Positions 1 through 10,223 of a stretch of DNA of 64,000 bases are shown here, piece after piece. Both the position numbers and the translations under genes were made by a program. The DNA is from Oceaniferula spumae. Lineage in GTDB: Bacteria > Verrucomicrobiota > Verrucomicrobiia > Verrucomicrobiales > Akkermansiaceae. Within the stretch, counting starts at the first letter, position 1. Every line of letters starts with the position of its first letter. The notes under the pieces are model-generated. The model was not told the origin of the DNA. It searched no databases and saw nothing but the letters and a program-made list of their open reading frames with translations. The stretch lies in contig NZ_AP026866.1 of NCBI RefSeq assembly GCF_042849255.1, positions 1,302,001 to 1,366,000 of the forward strand. The letters are read 5' to 3'.

Positions 1-1
1 C

Positions 2-151
2 TCCACTCAACTTGAGTCTTGGTTGCCGCTTCCAAGCGGTAGTCTCATCGATATGGGAAATGGGACGTTTCAAGTCCAGCTCCCTACGGCCGACATCCCA
101 GGTGGAAATGACCGAGCTTTCCTTAGGATGGAATTCGTGCTGAAACCGTAA
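2..151 (+). CDS. C-terminal end of a secreted protein (partial)
   Basis: An open frame enters from the left edge and stops with TAA at 149-151, giving about 49 residues that end in FVLKP. The segment contains WLPLPSG and a predicted beta-rich stretch. A final short beta strand ending in an aromatic/hydrophobic run is typical of large extracellular Verrucomicrobial proteins with appended comparison or calcium-repeat domains, but no domain is complete here. It converges on the penicillin-binding protein gene, with only 6 bp between the two stops. The function cannot be assigned; that it is coding rests on the open frame and the tight convergent spacing. Confidence 0.5.
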   Translation, partial: STQLESWLPLPSGSLIDMGNGTFQVQLPTADIPGGNDRAFLRMEFVLKP

Positions 152-157
152 TCGACT

Positions 158-2350
158 TCAGGGCTCCTCTTCTTCCTCCGGCTCATCCACAGGTACTGCC
201 CGTAGCGGCTGACGAGGCTCTTCGACACCCGGCTCTTCATCAGGGGCGGGCTCATCCACCGGATCTTCCTCAATCGGCACGGCACGTAGCGGACGAGGCT
301 CTTCACCACTTGGTATCAGACCCTCCTCTTCCTCCTCCAGAGGTACTGCCCGGGGAACAGATTCCCCGTCGATCATACCGGAATCTTCTTCACCATCGTC
401 CTCTTCGATGACCATTGCCTTTGGTGGGGGCTCAATGGCAATTTTGATGTCCTTTTTGAAATGTTCAAAGAATGCGCTAACCATCGGCGCAGCTTTCCTA
501 CCACCACTGAGTGTCTCGTGTGGCTTGCCTTCGTAGAGTGCGGCGAAAGCAAACCTCGGATTATCCAAGGGGAAGAACCCAGCGAACCAAGCTAATCGCT
601 GCTCTTTACTCTGAGGCCCCCACTGCGCGGTCCCTGTCTTACCGCACAGCACGGTGAAGCTGAGGCTGGCGCGCTTACCTGTTCCGTATCCAGCGTGAAC
701 AACTTGCATCATACCCTCCTGCACAACACTCACCGCTTCAGGGTCGAGGTTGAGAAAATTCCGGCGTTCCGGATCGTTGGATACCAGCACACGACCACTG
801 ACATCTTGCACTTGCTTGACTAATTGCAGCTTCGGCAATGCTCCGCCGTTGGCGATTCCAGCCATTGACTGGGCAACTTGCAGAGGAGACGCCAGCATGA
901 CTCCTTGCCCGATGGAAAGGTTGGCGGTGTCCCCGTCCATGAGTTTCCTGCCGTGGTTCTTTTTCATCCACTCATGTGTCGGAATCAGGCCTTCAGTCTC
1001 ACCGATGAGTGGCAGTCCGGTTTTTGAACCGTAGCCGAGGCGGCGGGCAACGGACAAAAATGCGGTCGGCCCGGTTTTCATCCCCACTTTATAGAACCAG
1101 GGGTTGCATGAACGAGCGATCGCGCGTTTGACATTGATGGGGCCTTCAGCTGTTTTGGACCAGTTGTTGAACCAGTGGTTGCCAATTTTGATTCTGGCCG
1201 GGCAATCGATCAAAGTGTTTTCGCGCACATCTCCATTACTAAGTGCTGTGACGGCGACCACTGGCTTGAAGGTGGATGCAGGAGGATACGCTCCTTGGTA
1301 GGCGCGGGCAAATAACGGCGTGCCCTCATCATCACGCAGTTTTGCATACTGATCGGTGGTGATGAACGGGATGAAATCATTGAGGTCAAAACCAGGACGC
1401 GATGCCATGGCGAGAACTTCACCGGTGTGAATATCAATCACTACAAAGGCACCTCGCTCGCAGTATTTCTTCAGCACAGATTCGGCTTGTTTCTGCCAGG
1501 CCATGTCCAAGGTGGTGACAACTGTTCCGCCGGGTCGCGGGCGGCGTTCATACTTTTTCAATGCCTCAGTACCATCCGCCTCGAAGTCCTTCCGCAACAA
1601 GCCCTCCTTACCAGTGAGCACCTCGTTGTAAATTTTTTCCAAACCTGAACGGCCTTCTGTTCGCTCAAAAATCGGATCTCCATAGTTGATGGGTCCCTTT
1701 TCCAGTTTTCCAGCGCCCCCCACGTAGCCGATCATGTGGGCTCCAGTGGAACGCTGCGGATAATAGCGCATATAGACTGGGTGGAGAATCAGTCCCGGCA
1801 TCAATTTGCTCTCAAGCTCCGTCTTCCGCTTAGCTGTGACAACATGAGTGTAGGGCATGGCCAACCAGCGACGGTGACGGTAGTGCTCCCAGAGTTCTTC
1901 GTCCGTCACCTGCCAGTCAATTCCGAAAACTTGATTAGCCAGAGCAATACGCTTCCTCCCCCATGCGACGACAAATTCGCGGTCAGCTTTTTCAAATTGA
2001 ACGAATTTCAACGCAGGATACCAGACGACCTTGGTCTGAGCGAATGGTTCACCATTGCGGTCGGTGATCTGACCACGTGGCGCGGGAATAGAAAGCGTCA
2101 TGGTCCGGGCGTCAGGGCGGACTCGCAGGGAACCTCCCAAACCATTTGGTTTAGGCTCGCCTACCGGCTCTGTCGCAGGTGTGTCAGGAGCATTGACCAC
2201 TGGCACTGCAGGCGGAGTGGTAATCGATGCCGCTGGATCGGTGGTAGGCGGTGCTGTCTGGGCGGATGCCAATGCCGTCATTGCCAGCATGCAGAGTGCA
2301 ATCAGAATGCCACTCAGGCCCAAGGTCGGTTTTTCTTGATAAGTCGCCAT
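158..2350 (-). CDS. Class B penicillin-binding protein 2-like transpeptidase with acidic repeat tail
   Basis: A 730-residue D,D-transpeptidase that cross-links peptidoglycan in the periplasm. A membrane anchor (about 11-30) is followed by a Pro/Thr/Ala-rich linker (about 32-70). The pedestal begins with the family signature RGQITDRNG (92-100). The transpeptidase domain carries the three active-site motifs: STFK (nucleophile Ser359), SCN (414-416) and KTGT (571-574). After the catalytic domain, from about 640, comes a Glu/Asp/Pro-rich tail with three copies of a RAVP-acidic unit, which ordinary PBP2/FtsI proteins lack. No FtsW/RodA, mreC or mreD gene is adjacent, so mrdA rather than ftsI is only inferred from the pedestal motif. 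The start ATG is followed by an acceptable signal-anchor. Confidence 0.9.
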   Translation of the reverse strand: MATYQEKPTLGLSGILIALCMLAMTALASAQTAPPTTDPAASITTPPAVPVVNAPDTPATEPVGEPKPNGLGGSLRVRPDARTMTLSIPAPRGQITDRNGEPFAQTKVVWYPALKFVQFEKADREFVVAWGRKRIALANQVFGIDWQVTDEELWEHYRHRRWLAMPYTHVVTAKRKTELESKLMPGLILHPVYMRYYPQRSTGAHMIGYVGGAGKLEKGPINYGDPIFERTEGRSGLEKIYNEVLTGKEGLLRKDFEADGTEALKKYERRPRPGGTVVTTLDMAWQKQAESVLKKYCERGAFVVIDIHTGEVLAMASRPGFDLNDFIPFITTDQYAKLRDDEGTPLFARAYQGAYPPASTFKPVVAVTALSNGDVRENTLIDCPARIKIGNHWFNNWSKTAEGPINVKRAIARSCNPWFYKVGMKTGPTAFLSVARRLGYGSKTGLPLIGETEGLIPTHEWMKKNHGRKLMDGDTANLSIGQGVMLASPLQVAQSMAGIANGGALPKLQLVKQVQDVSGRVLVSNDPERRNFLNLDPEAVSVVQEGMMQVVHAGYGTGKRASLSFTVLCGKTGTAQWGPQSKEQRLAWFAGFFPLDNPRFAFAALYEGKPHETLSGGRKAAPMVSAFFEHFKKDIKIAIEPPPKAMVIEEDDGEEDSGMIDGESVPRAVPLEEEEEGLIPSGEEPRPLRAVPIEEDPVDEPAPDEEPGVEEPRQPLRAVPVDEPEEEEEP

Positions 2351-2499
2351 CGATCTGGGGAAATTTTACACAGATACGGGTCTGACGCTACTCTGAATTT
2401 TAGCACAAATAGAGGAGCAACCCTATGCTGATGAGTGCTCCGGTTCAACAGACCCAACCAGTCGAGCTCCGGATTTCCAGACAAATTTCGAGCAACACA

Positions 2500-2838
2500 T
2501 CACCAGAGAAAAAGAAACTCTTTCCCCGCAAAGTAGATGAATAGCGCCACGAGCAGCAATGCAGTTAACCACCAAACGTATTTGATCCCAATCTGTCGAT
2601 GCGGCGGTGCTGTGCCGAATTCCTTGGCGCAAAATTCATCGTAGTCAAAGTTATCAGACGGTAAGTCCAGTCCGTCATAGGATTCATCCTGCTCCCAAGA
2701 TCTGGCGGGAGCTTTCCATGCTGCTTTCTTTTTGCGTAACGGCTTTTTCTTGGTGCTCTTCTTCCGGCAGATGGCACATCCGGATTTCCCCACAGGCACC
2801 TCATTTCCACAGGTTGGACAAATGTAGAAATCGGTCAT
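2500..2838 (-). CDS. Small tail-anchored zinc-ribbon protein
   Basis: A 112-residue protein. Cys7-x2-Cys10 and Cys21-x2-Cys24 form an N-terminal zinc ribbon. A Lys/Arg-rich stretch (about 27-43) and an acidic linker follow, and one membrane segment (about 87-105) lies close to the C-terminus, so the metal-binding head should face the cytoplasm. The start overlaps the stop of the upstream secreted-protein gene by 4 bp (ATGA), so the two are probably co-translated. Zinc-ribbon plus single membrane helix is common in uncharacterised envelope proteins; no specific function is recognisable. Confidence 0.7.
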   Translation of the reverse strand: MTDFYICPTCGNEVPVGKSGCAICRKKSTKKKPLRKKKAAWKAPARSWEQDESYDGLDLPSDNFDYDEFCAKEFGTAPPHRQIGIKYVWWLTALLLVALFIYFAGKEFLFLW

Positions 2839-3458
2839 GGTTGGCTGAGAAATTTCTCGAAATCACCTTGGCTTCGAATCTCAGCGAATCGCTTAGCCCG
2901 AGCCACATAACTTTGCATTCTGTCGTCGATTTCTTTCATCTTGTTGGGAACTTTATCCAATAACAGAGGAGCTCCATCAGCACCTTTGACCTCGAGGCGT
3001 TTTTCCAGTGCCTTGATGCATTGGTCATTGTGGAAATATAATCTTTGCTGGGATGCAATATCTAGCGTTTCGGACTCGCCATTAGGCCCCTCACTACCGG
3101 CAAACCTCCAGTAATTCGAGGCAATGTAGACGAAGAACAATTTCCCATTGTGGAAATAATAGGTTTCATTGCCAACACCGTGATCGCCGCCAGCGTAGCG
3201 ATGGAGTTTTTTCAATTCCCCATCGGCTGTTGTATAACGGGTGATTTCCAATCGATCTGGACCGTCCTTGTCTCCATCGTTGAAGCTGGTTTTCTTCAGA
3301 GTCTTGTCAGATTCGATCTCGCTGTACCATTTCCGGATTTGAGAGACTTTGGATTCGACTTCGATGGCGTCGATTTTTCCATTTTGTTGCTCCTGAGCCA
3401 TCACGCCGCTAATTCCGGCCATTAGCGCCAATCCGCCACAGAAAATAATACGTTTCAT
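2835..3458 (-). CDS. Secreted protein of unknown function
   Basis: A 207-residue exported protein starting at the Met that begins MKRIIFCGG. A cleavable signal peptide (hydrophobic core about 4-18, AQ cleavage region) follows. An in-frame Met seven residues upstream is possible but would put extra residues ahead of the signal. The mature part is rich in charged and aromatic residues, with YYFHNGKLFFVY and YFHNDQC segments resembling a small beta-sheet periplasmic domain, and then a basic C-terminal helix. I do not recognise a family. It is the first gene of a two-gene unit with the zinc-ribbon protein and diverges from thiC. Confidence 0.65.
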   Translation of the reverse strand: MKRIIFCGGLALMAGISGVMAQEQQNGKIDAIEVESKVSQIRKWYSEIESDKTLKKTSFNDGDKDGPDRLEITRYTTADGELKKLHRYAGGDHGVGNETYYFHNGKLFFVYIASNYWRFAGSEGPNGESETLDIASQQRLYFHNDQCIKALEKRLEVKGADGAPLLLDKVPNKMKEIDDRMQSYVARAKRFAEIRSQGDFEKFLSQP

Positions 3459-3486
3459 CGTTCCAGTGTAGTTGTTCATGTCACAT

Positions 3487-3515
3487 TTGACGAGCCGTAT
3501 TTGCCCTCATGCATT
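3487..3515 (+). promoter_or_regulatory. Candidate promoter for thiC leader
   Basis: TTGACG (3487-3492), a 17-bp spacer, then TGCATT (3510-3515). The -35 box is good and the -10 is weak. The position, about 60 bp ahead of the riboswitch, fits a leader transcript carrying the aptamer. Confidence 0.35.
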
Positions 3516-3577
3516 CTCATCTGGAAAAAATTCGTCCTTGATTCCCAGTCGTTAACGGCCAACCTATTGGCCAACGA

Positions 3578-3670
3578 CAGGAGAGTCCCACGACCGAGGG
3601 GCTGAGACGAGCCGACGCGCGGCATACATCCTACGAACCTGATTCCGGATCATGCCGCCGCAGGGAGCTC
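3578..3670 (+). promoter_or_regulatory. TPP riboswitch (THI element) controlling thiC
   Basis: The conserved thiamine-pyrophosphate aptamer blocks appear in order: GAGAGTCCC, GGGGCTGAGA (3598-3607), GAACCTGAT (3635-3643), GGATCATGCC and GCAGGGAGCTC. These match the pyrimidine- and diphosphate-sensing cores of the THI box; the stretch between GCTGAGA and ACCTGAT is the variable P3 region. It lies about 100 bp upstream of thiC, its standard place. A perfect GGCCAA/TTGGCC hairpin precedes it at 3558-3573. The ATG at 3652 is inside the aptamer and so is not the translation start. Regulation by TPP is established for this class; whether the effect is on transcription or translation cannot be seen. 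Confidence 0.88.
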
Positions 3671-3771
3671 GAATAAACAACGTCCGTTTTTCCGCAGCCC
3701 AACCTGTCCGCGTCCAGTCCGCCGACAGGTTTTCTATTTTAAATCCACAGCCACCAACCACCCACAAAACT

Positions 3772-5868
<2,097 letters not shown>

Positions 5869-5887
5869 TCTGAGTAATTTTTCATTC

Positions 5888-5920
5888 AGCTCCATACTCT
5901 TTATTGGGTATGGAGCTGTT
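5888..5920 (+). terminator. Rho-independent terminator after thiC
   Basis: A perfect 10-bp stem, AGCTCCATAC (5888-5897) with GTATGGAGCT (5908-5917), and a 10-base loop, followed by TTTT interrupted by G. It sits 20 bp past the thiC stop. Confidence 0.85.
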
Positions 5921-6079
5921 TTGGTCCTAAGCCTCCATAGAGGTAATCTGACTATATCACGAAGCTTACAGGTATGGACTCAGATACGTCACTGATCTCA
6001 CACAATTTTAAATCAAGATACTCCCCCCGTGAAACAAAACAATCTGCATCAAAATAGCCTAACGAAGTCCTCTCAGAAA

Positions 6080-6952
6080 TCATAAAAGATCTAACTGTAT
6101 GACACCGGTTTCTTCAGGTAGAGCCAAACCTATACCTGAATATGCCGCATCCATTAGAGCTGGAGCTCGTTCATGATCGGATGCATGGATCATCCAAAAC
6201 ATGATTCGCCCTTCCGCACCATGTTCAAAAATTGGGTAAGCCTTGGAATAAGCATACCCCAATTCATTCAAAAATTTGGAAACAAAATACTTAGCCCTAC
6301 CATCAGAATCTAACTTTTTAAAACACTCCCAATCATCAGCACCTAACCATCTAGCAACCTTCTCAAGATTACCTTCTCCCAATTTGTCTGTGAGTATTCT
6401 ATCCACCCATCCTTGGGCGAGAAAGTAGAACAGTTCAATTTTGTTACCACTGATTTTATGCCGTGCTACCTGAGCAACAGTCTCCCAATCACACTCCTTA
6501 GTTCTTTGGTCGAATAGGCAGAACGTAGCTTGTTTTTCTGATATTGGGTTTTCGCCCAAAAATTTAGGTAGTTCTTCATTCATATCACCCTGAAAAACTT
6601 CAACCTTCCTATTTTTTTTCAATGCCCCTTCCTCGTGATGCTCGGCCGCTAGCTCTTCAATTAGTTCTATTTGTTGTTCACTTTGTTCGAATAAATAAAA
6701 ACGTCTCAACCACTTAGGCTCATTCTCTAAAACAAGTTTTGCAGCCCAGTTATCATAGACTTTTTCCTCTTGTGGGCCAGCAAAGGCATCAATGTATGTT
6801 CCGTGCTTCGTTACGTATGTAAAAGCTCTTAGGTAGCGAGCTATGAATTGCGCTTTTTTCTCTGTCCAAACGTGACCCTTAGCCTTTTTACTTATGGCAC
6901 TCGGATGTTCCGACATATGGTCATCCATATCGAATAAGTAATTATTATTCAT
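6080..6952 (-). CDS. tcmP: Three-Cys-motif partner protein TcmP
   Basis: A 290-residue protein with the N-terminal signature of the TcmP family: WTEKKAQFIARYLRAF (about 29-44), then a YIDAFAGPQ motif (about 53-61) that resembles the SAM-binding start of a Rossmann methyltransferase. TcmP proteins are named for their constant pairing with a three-Cys-motif radical-SAM-like protein, and that partner lies directly upstream, overlapping by 4 bp (ATGA). The biochemical role of the family is not established; phage and mobile-island contexts are common. Local base composition is clearly more AT-rich than thiC or putP on either side, suggesting acquisition. Confidence 0.8.
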   Translation of the reverse strand: MNNNYLFDMDDHMSEHPSAISKKAKGHVWTEKKAQFIARYLRAFTYVTKHGTYIDAFAGPQEEKVYDNWAAKLVLENEPKWLRRFYLFEQSEQQIELIEELAAEHHEEGALKKNRKVEVFQGDMNEELPKFLGENPISEKQATFCLFDQRTKECDWETVAQVARHKISGNKIELFYFLAQGWVDRILTDKLGEGNLEKVARWLGADDWECFKKLDSDGRAKYFVSKFLNELGYAYSKAYPIFEHGAEGRIMFWMIHASDHERAPALMDAAYSGIGLALPEETGVIQLDLL

Positions 6953-7779
6953 GATACCATAGCTGGAAATTCATCCCAAGTTCTCCCATCAAGGTTTCTT
7001 CCAGCCTTTCCTTTTCCAACTGCAGCCAGCTTCTCACCATCAAGAATGACTACTTTTTTTTGCTCTTCCGTAAGTAGGTCTTGAGGAACCCAATGCCCCC
7101 ACTGCTTGAAGTGAAATGCTATATCATTAGACAAGCACTGATCTCGCAAATTTCTTGCCCATATGGGTTTCATTGGTCGCGAATATGGCCCGCTCTCACC
7201 GCCAGCGATCACCCAGTCAATAGGGTGCAAACTATCATCATCAACGAATTCTCTTAAATCTAGATCGCTCAATAATGGCTCACAGCTTAGGAACCTAACC
7301 TTAGCCGGAAAACTCAATAGTATTGGAAGTCGTTTTTCTGCCCACGTTTGATTTTCTACAGTAGCTCCGAGCCATACGTTATCTGGCCACTCCTCTTCCC
7401 AAGGTACCATCGCTGCAATGTTCTGAGGTCGCTTTGTTAAAACTAACCAATCAAGCATGGGCGTTTGCTCAATAAGTGCCCACAACCGGTCTCGCCAGGG
7501 TTTGAGTTCAGCCCTTCGTTCGAAAACATCAGCCATGGATGCGCAAAACACTCGCCGTCTCTTCCCGTCTTTCGTCGCCTCCTTATTCCATTTCAATGGC
7601 TCGCTCCAATGCTTATCGGTAAAAAAACGACGCGAGGCTTTAGCTCCCCAAACTTTACTGCCGACTCGTTTAGCCCATGTTTCCGCGTAACAATGTTTAC
7701 AGGCTGGCGACACTTTTGAACACCCCCACCATGGATTGAAGGTGTGATGCGTCCATTCTATCTTTGAATCTTTCGCCAT
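6949..7779 (-). CDS. DUF5131 / phage Gp37-Gp68 family three-Cys-motif protein
   Basis: A 276-residue protein. The N-terminus has the family signature SKIEWTHHTFNPWWGC and a three-Cys motif C20-x6-C27-x2-C30 (SPACKHCYAE), thought to hold an iron-sulfur cluster in a radical-SAM-like barrel. Later family motifs are VLTKRP, WLGATVE and VIAGGESG, and the C-terminal part has KQWG. The Met at 7779 (MAKDSK) was chosen because relatives begin right at SKIEW; an ATG 21 bp upstream would add MMLYKKR. Its stop overlaps the tcmP start, so the two form one operon. Related proteins occur in phages and genomic islands; the substrate is unknown. Confidence 0.82.
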   Translation of the reverse strand: MAKDSKIEWTHHTFNPWWGCSKVSPACKHCYAETWAKRVGSKVWGAKASRRFFTDKHWSEPLKWNKEATKDGKRRRVFCASMADVFERRAELKPWRDRLWALIEQTPMLDWLVLTKRPQNIAAMVPWEEEWPDNVWLGATVENQTWAEKRLPILLSFPAKVRFLSCEPLLSDLDLREFVDDDSLHPIDWVIAGGESGPYSRPMKPIWARNLRDQCLSNDIAFHFKQWGHWVPQDLLTEEQKKVVILDGEKLAAVGKGKAGRNLDGRTWDEFPAMVS

Positions 7780-7855
7780 GCGTTTTTTGTAAAGCATCAT
7801 TAAACATAGGGCAAGAATATTCGTATGAACACCACCTTTTTATCACTATTTCAAC

Positions 7856-7884
7856 TTGATTTGGATACAGTTTGCCAATATTCT
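7856..7884 (+). promoter_or_regulatory. Candidate promoter of the yefM-yoeB operon
   Basis: TTGATT (7856-7861), an exact 17-bp spacer, and TATTCT (7879-7884), placed 25 bp before the yefM ATG. This is a good sigma-70-type arrangement in the intergenic space divergent to the three-Cys-motif gene. YefM usually autorepresses here; the overlapping TGTGCATG could be part of an operator, but no clear TGTACA palindrome is present. Confidence 0.5.
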
Positions 7885-7908
7885 GTGCATGTCCACTAAC
7901 CTGACACC

Positions 7909-8160
7909 ATGACTACTCTCAGCTACACCAACGCCCGCAACAACCTTGCTTCTGTAATGAAACAAGCGACGGATGACCGCGAGCCGATTACCATCACGCG
8001 TAATGGGCACGAATCGGTTGTGGTGCTTTCTATGGAAGAGTATGAAAGCATGGAAGAGACCCTGCATTTGCTTTCATCCCCTGCCAACGCGGAGCGACTT
8101 CGCCAAGGGCTTGAGGACTTTGAAAAAGGTAATTTTTCTACACACCAGCTTGCTGAGTAA
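7909..8160 (+). CDS. yefM: YefM-family antitoxin (Phd/YefM)
   Basis: An 83-residue antitoxin. The N-terminal Phd/YefM DNA-binding fold starts with LSYTNARNNLASVM and contains the family motifs PITITRNG and SVVVLSMEEYESM (about 24-53). The C-terminal acidic tail is the usual YoeB-neutralising region. The stop TAA overlaps the toxin start (TAATG), the standard translational coupling of this system. It should repress its own promoter in complex with YoeB. A 1-base overlap and full length suggest an intact module. Confidence 0.93.
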   Translation: MTTLSYTNARNNLASVMKQATDDREPITITRNGHESVVVLSMEEYESMEETLHLLSSPANAERLRQGLEDFEKGNFSTHQLAE

Positions 8161-8414
8161 TGGAACTTTGCTGGCTACCTCAAGGTTGGGAAGATTATCT
8201 GCATTGGCAGAACACAGACAAAAAGACACTGAAACGTGTCAATTTGCTAATCAAGGACGCCATGCGCGCGCCGTTTGATGGCATTGGAAAGCCGGAACCG
8301 CTCAAGGCAAATTTATCTGGTTGGTGGTCGCGCCGGATCACTGGAGAGCATCGGCTGGTTTATCGCGTACATGATGGTCGCTTGGTCATCATGATGTGTC
8401 GCTATCATTACTAA
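8160..8414 (+). CDS. yoeB: YoeB-family toxin (ribosome-dependent mRNA interferase)
   Basis: An 84-residue RelE-superfamily endoribonuclease that cleaves mRNA in the ribosomal A site. It contains WEDYLHWQ, KPEPLKANLSGWWSRRI and HRLVYRV, and ends in the diagnostic CRYHY; the penultimate His is the catalytic residue (His83 in the reference). The basic residues around 64-65 and the Glu of KPEPLK match the catalytic set, so the toxin is probably active. It is translationally coupled to yefM. Confidence 0.94.
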   Translation: MELCWLPQGWEDYLHWQNTDKKTLKRVNLLIKDAMRAPFDGIGKPEPLKANLSGWWSRRITGEHRLVYRVHDGRLVIMMCRYHY

Positions 8415-8565
8415 CAGGATTGAAACTGGTAGCCCCATCACTTTCCTGAGCTTCCCTTGACAGGCTATCTGACTGTGTGAGGCTGTGGGTGCTCGCGCGC
8501 TTTGGCTCACGGTTTGAGCTTTGCCTGTCTTTCTGCGCGGCATCACCCCATTCACTTACCTATTT

Positions 8566-10059
8566 ATGCACATCGGAATCTGGACCAGTCTCTTTCTTTA
8601 CTTCGCATTGATGATCGCCATCGGTTTTTACGCGGCGAAAAAATCCACCTCCAACTCGGAGGAATACATGCTCGGCGGACGCAACCTTCACCCTGCCGTC
8701 GCCGCCCTGTCAGCCGGGGCTTCCGATATGTCTGGCTGGCTACTCTTAGGACTTCCGGGTGCACTTTTTGCCGCAGGTTTGATTGAGGCTTGGATCGGTA
8801 TCGGTCTGTTCATCGGAGCTTTGTGTAACTGGATCATCGTCGCTCCCCGTCTGCGCGAACAAACCGAGCGCTACGACAACGCGCTCACCGTGCCCCAGTT
8901 TCTCGCCAACCGTTTTCCCTCCCGCGCCCTGCCCCTGCGCATGACCTCGGCCATCATCGTGGTGCTCTTCTTCGTGGTTTACACCGCTGCTGGCCTGGTA
9001 GGCGGTGGCAAGCTCTTCGCCAGTGCTTTTGGAGAACTGGTCAACCTCGGTTTCATGAGCGACTACATGTTCGGCGTCTGGTTCACCCTCATCGTGGTAC
9101 TGGCCTACACGGTGGTGGGCGGATTCCTCGCCGTCAGCCTCACCGATTTCTGCCAGGGAGTCATCATGATGCTGGCTCTGGTCATCATGCCCATCGTCAT
9201 ACTCACCACCGGTCAGGGCGATGGCATCGGGGGTGCCGCCGATCGGCTCAGTGCGATCGATCCCAGCTACCTCTCACTCACCAGTGGCCTAACAGCGGTC
9301 GGACTGATCTCCGCACTTGCCTGGGGGCTTGGCTATTTTGGCCAGCCGCATATCATCGTGCGCTTCATGGCGGTGCGGTCGGTCAAAGATGTAGCCAAAG
9401 CCAGAAACTACGCCATGAGCTGGATGTTTGTCGCCCTCATTGGAGCCATCGGCATGGGGGTGTTTGGTCGCGCCTACGTCGAGCGCAATGGCATCACTGT
9501 GGATGATCCGGAAACCATCTTCATGATTCTCTCCGATCTTCTGTTCCACCCGCTGGTCACTGGCTTCCTCTATGCCGCCCTGCTCGCTGCGATCATGTCG
9601 ACCATTTCCAGCCAGCTGTTAGTTTCCTCATCCTCCCTAACAGAGGACTTCTACCGACTCTTTGTGAACAAAAAACCAAGCGACAAACAGCTCGTCCTCA
9701 TCGGTCGGCTGAGTGTGCTCGCAGTGGGCATCGTCGCCGCATTGATTTCAGGGAATCCAGATTCGCAAGTGCTCAGTCTGGTGGCCAACGCTTGGGCAGG
9801 CTTCGGTGCTGCCTTTGGTCCGATGATCATCCTCGCGCTGGTGTGGAAAAAAACATCCGGTACCGGTGCGCTAGCCGGCATGGTAGTGGGAGCGGTGACC
9901 GTGATCGTGTGGATTGCACTCGGGTGGAATCAGTCTTTCCTCGGTGGTCCGGGTGTCTATGAAATCATCCCCGGCTTCCTGCTGTCATGGATCACCATCG
10001 TGACCGTGAGCCGTTTCACCCACATCGAAGGAGAGTTCCGGTCGCTGCCCTCTGACTAA
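8566..10059 (+). CDS. putP: Sodium/proline symporter PutP (SSS family)
   Basis: A 497-residue inner-membrane sodium:solute symporter. EEYMLGGRNL and the SAGASDMSGWLLLGLPG segment (about 45-65) are diagnostic for PutP; the latter contributes proline and sodium sites. About thirteen hydrophobic helices follow, with GLGYFGQPHIIVRFMA and ISSQLLVSSSS as further SSS signatures. The start at 8566 (MHIGIW) gives the usual PutP length; the longer frame relies on a TTG and adds an atypical N-terminus. No proline dehydrogenase gene is near, so proline as the substrate comes from sequence similarity only. Confidence 0.9.
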   Translation: MHIGIWTSLFLYFALMIAIGFYAAKKSTSNSEEYMLGGRNLHPAVAALSAGASDMSGWLLLGLPGALFAAGLIEAWIGIGLFIGALCNWIIVAPRLREQTERYDNALTVPQFLANRFPSRALPLRMTSAIIVVLFFVVYTAAGLVGGGKLFASAFGELVNLGFMSDYMFGVWFTLIVVLAYTVVGGFLAVSLTDFCQGVIMMLALVIMPIVILTTGQGDGIGGAADRLSAIDPSYLSLTSGLTAVGLISALAWGLGYFGQPHIIVRFMAVRSVKDVAKARNYAMSWMFVALIGAIGMGVFGRAYVERNGITVDDPETIFMILSDLLFHPLVTGFLYAALLAAIMSTISSQLLVSSSSLTEDFYRLFVNKKPSDKQLVLIGRLSVLAVGIVAALISGNPDSQVLSLVANAWAGFGAAFGPMIILALVWKKTSGTGALAGMVVGAVTVIVWIALGWNQSFLGGPGVYEIIPGFLLSWITIVTVSRFTHIEGEFRSLPSD

Positions 10060-10076
10060 TCAACGCTCACCCCCCC

Positions 10077-10113
10077 AAAAAAGCTCTCAGATTCCAGCGC
10101 TTGAGGGCTTTTT
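10077..10113 (+). terminator. Terminator after putP
   Basis: A-rich tract, GCTCTCA (10083-10089), loop, TGAGGGC (10102-10108) with one G-T wobble, then TTTTT. It lies 18 bp past the putP stop. Confidence 0.75.
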
Positions 10114-10187
10114 ATGTCCATCTGAAAAACTCCCACCTTGCTTCGTCCACGCCAAGCCCCATGATGTAGCTATGTTAACCCAAACCA

Positions 10188-10220
10188 ACGGCACTCTACG
10201 CTCTCCGTTAGAGATGCCGT
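10188..10220 (+). promoter_or_regulatory. Stem-loop abutting the trmH-family start codon
   Basis: ACGGCACTCT (10188-10197) pairs with AGAG-A-TGCCGT (10210-10220), a 10-bp stem with one bulged A. It ends four bases before the ATG at 10224. There is no U-tract, so it is not a terminator; it may influence initiation of the methyltransferase. Inference only. Confidence 0.35.
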
Positions 10221-10223
10221 GCT

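Noticed and set aside
1736..2431. 231-residue frame antisense to the PBP gene
   Set aside because: Low-complexity Arg/Cys-rich translation, a shadow of the real gene's codon usage.
3558..3573. Attachment site or mobile-element end
   Set aside because: The GGCCAA/TTGGCC repeat is a plain hairpin next to the riboswitch; no partner repeat or integrase.
3652..3771. N-terminal extension of thiC
   Set aside because: It lies within the TPP aptamer and leader; family alignment starts after 3772.
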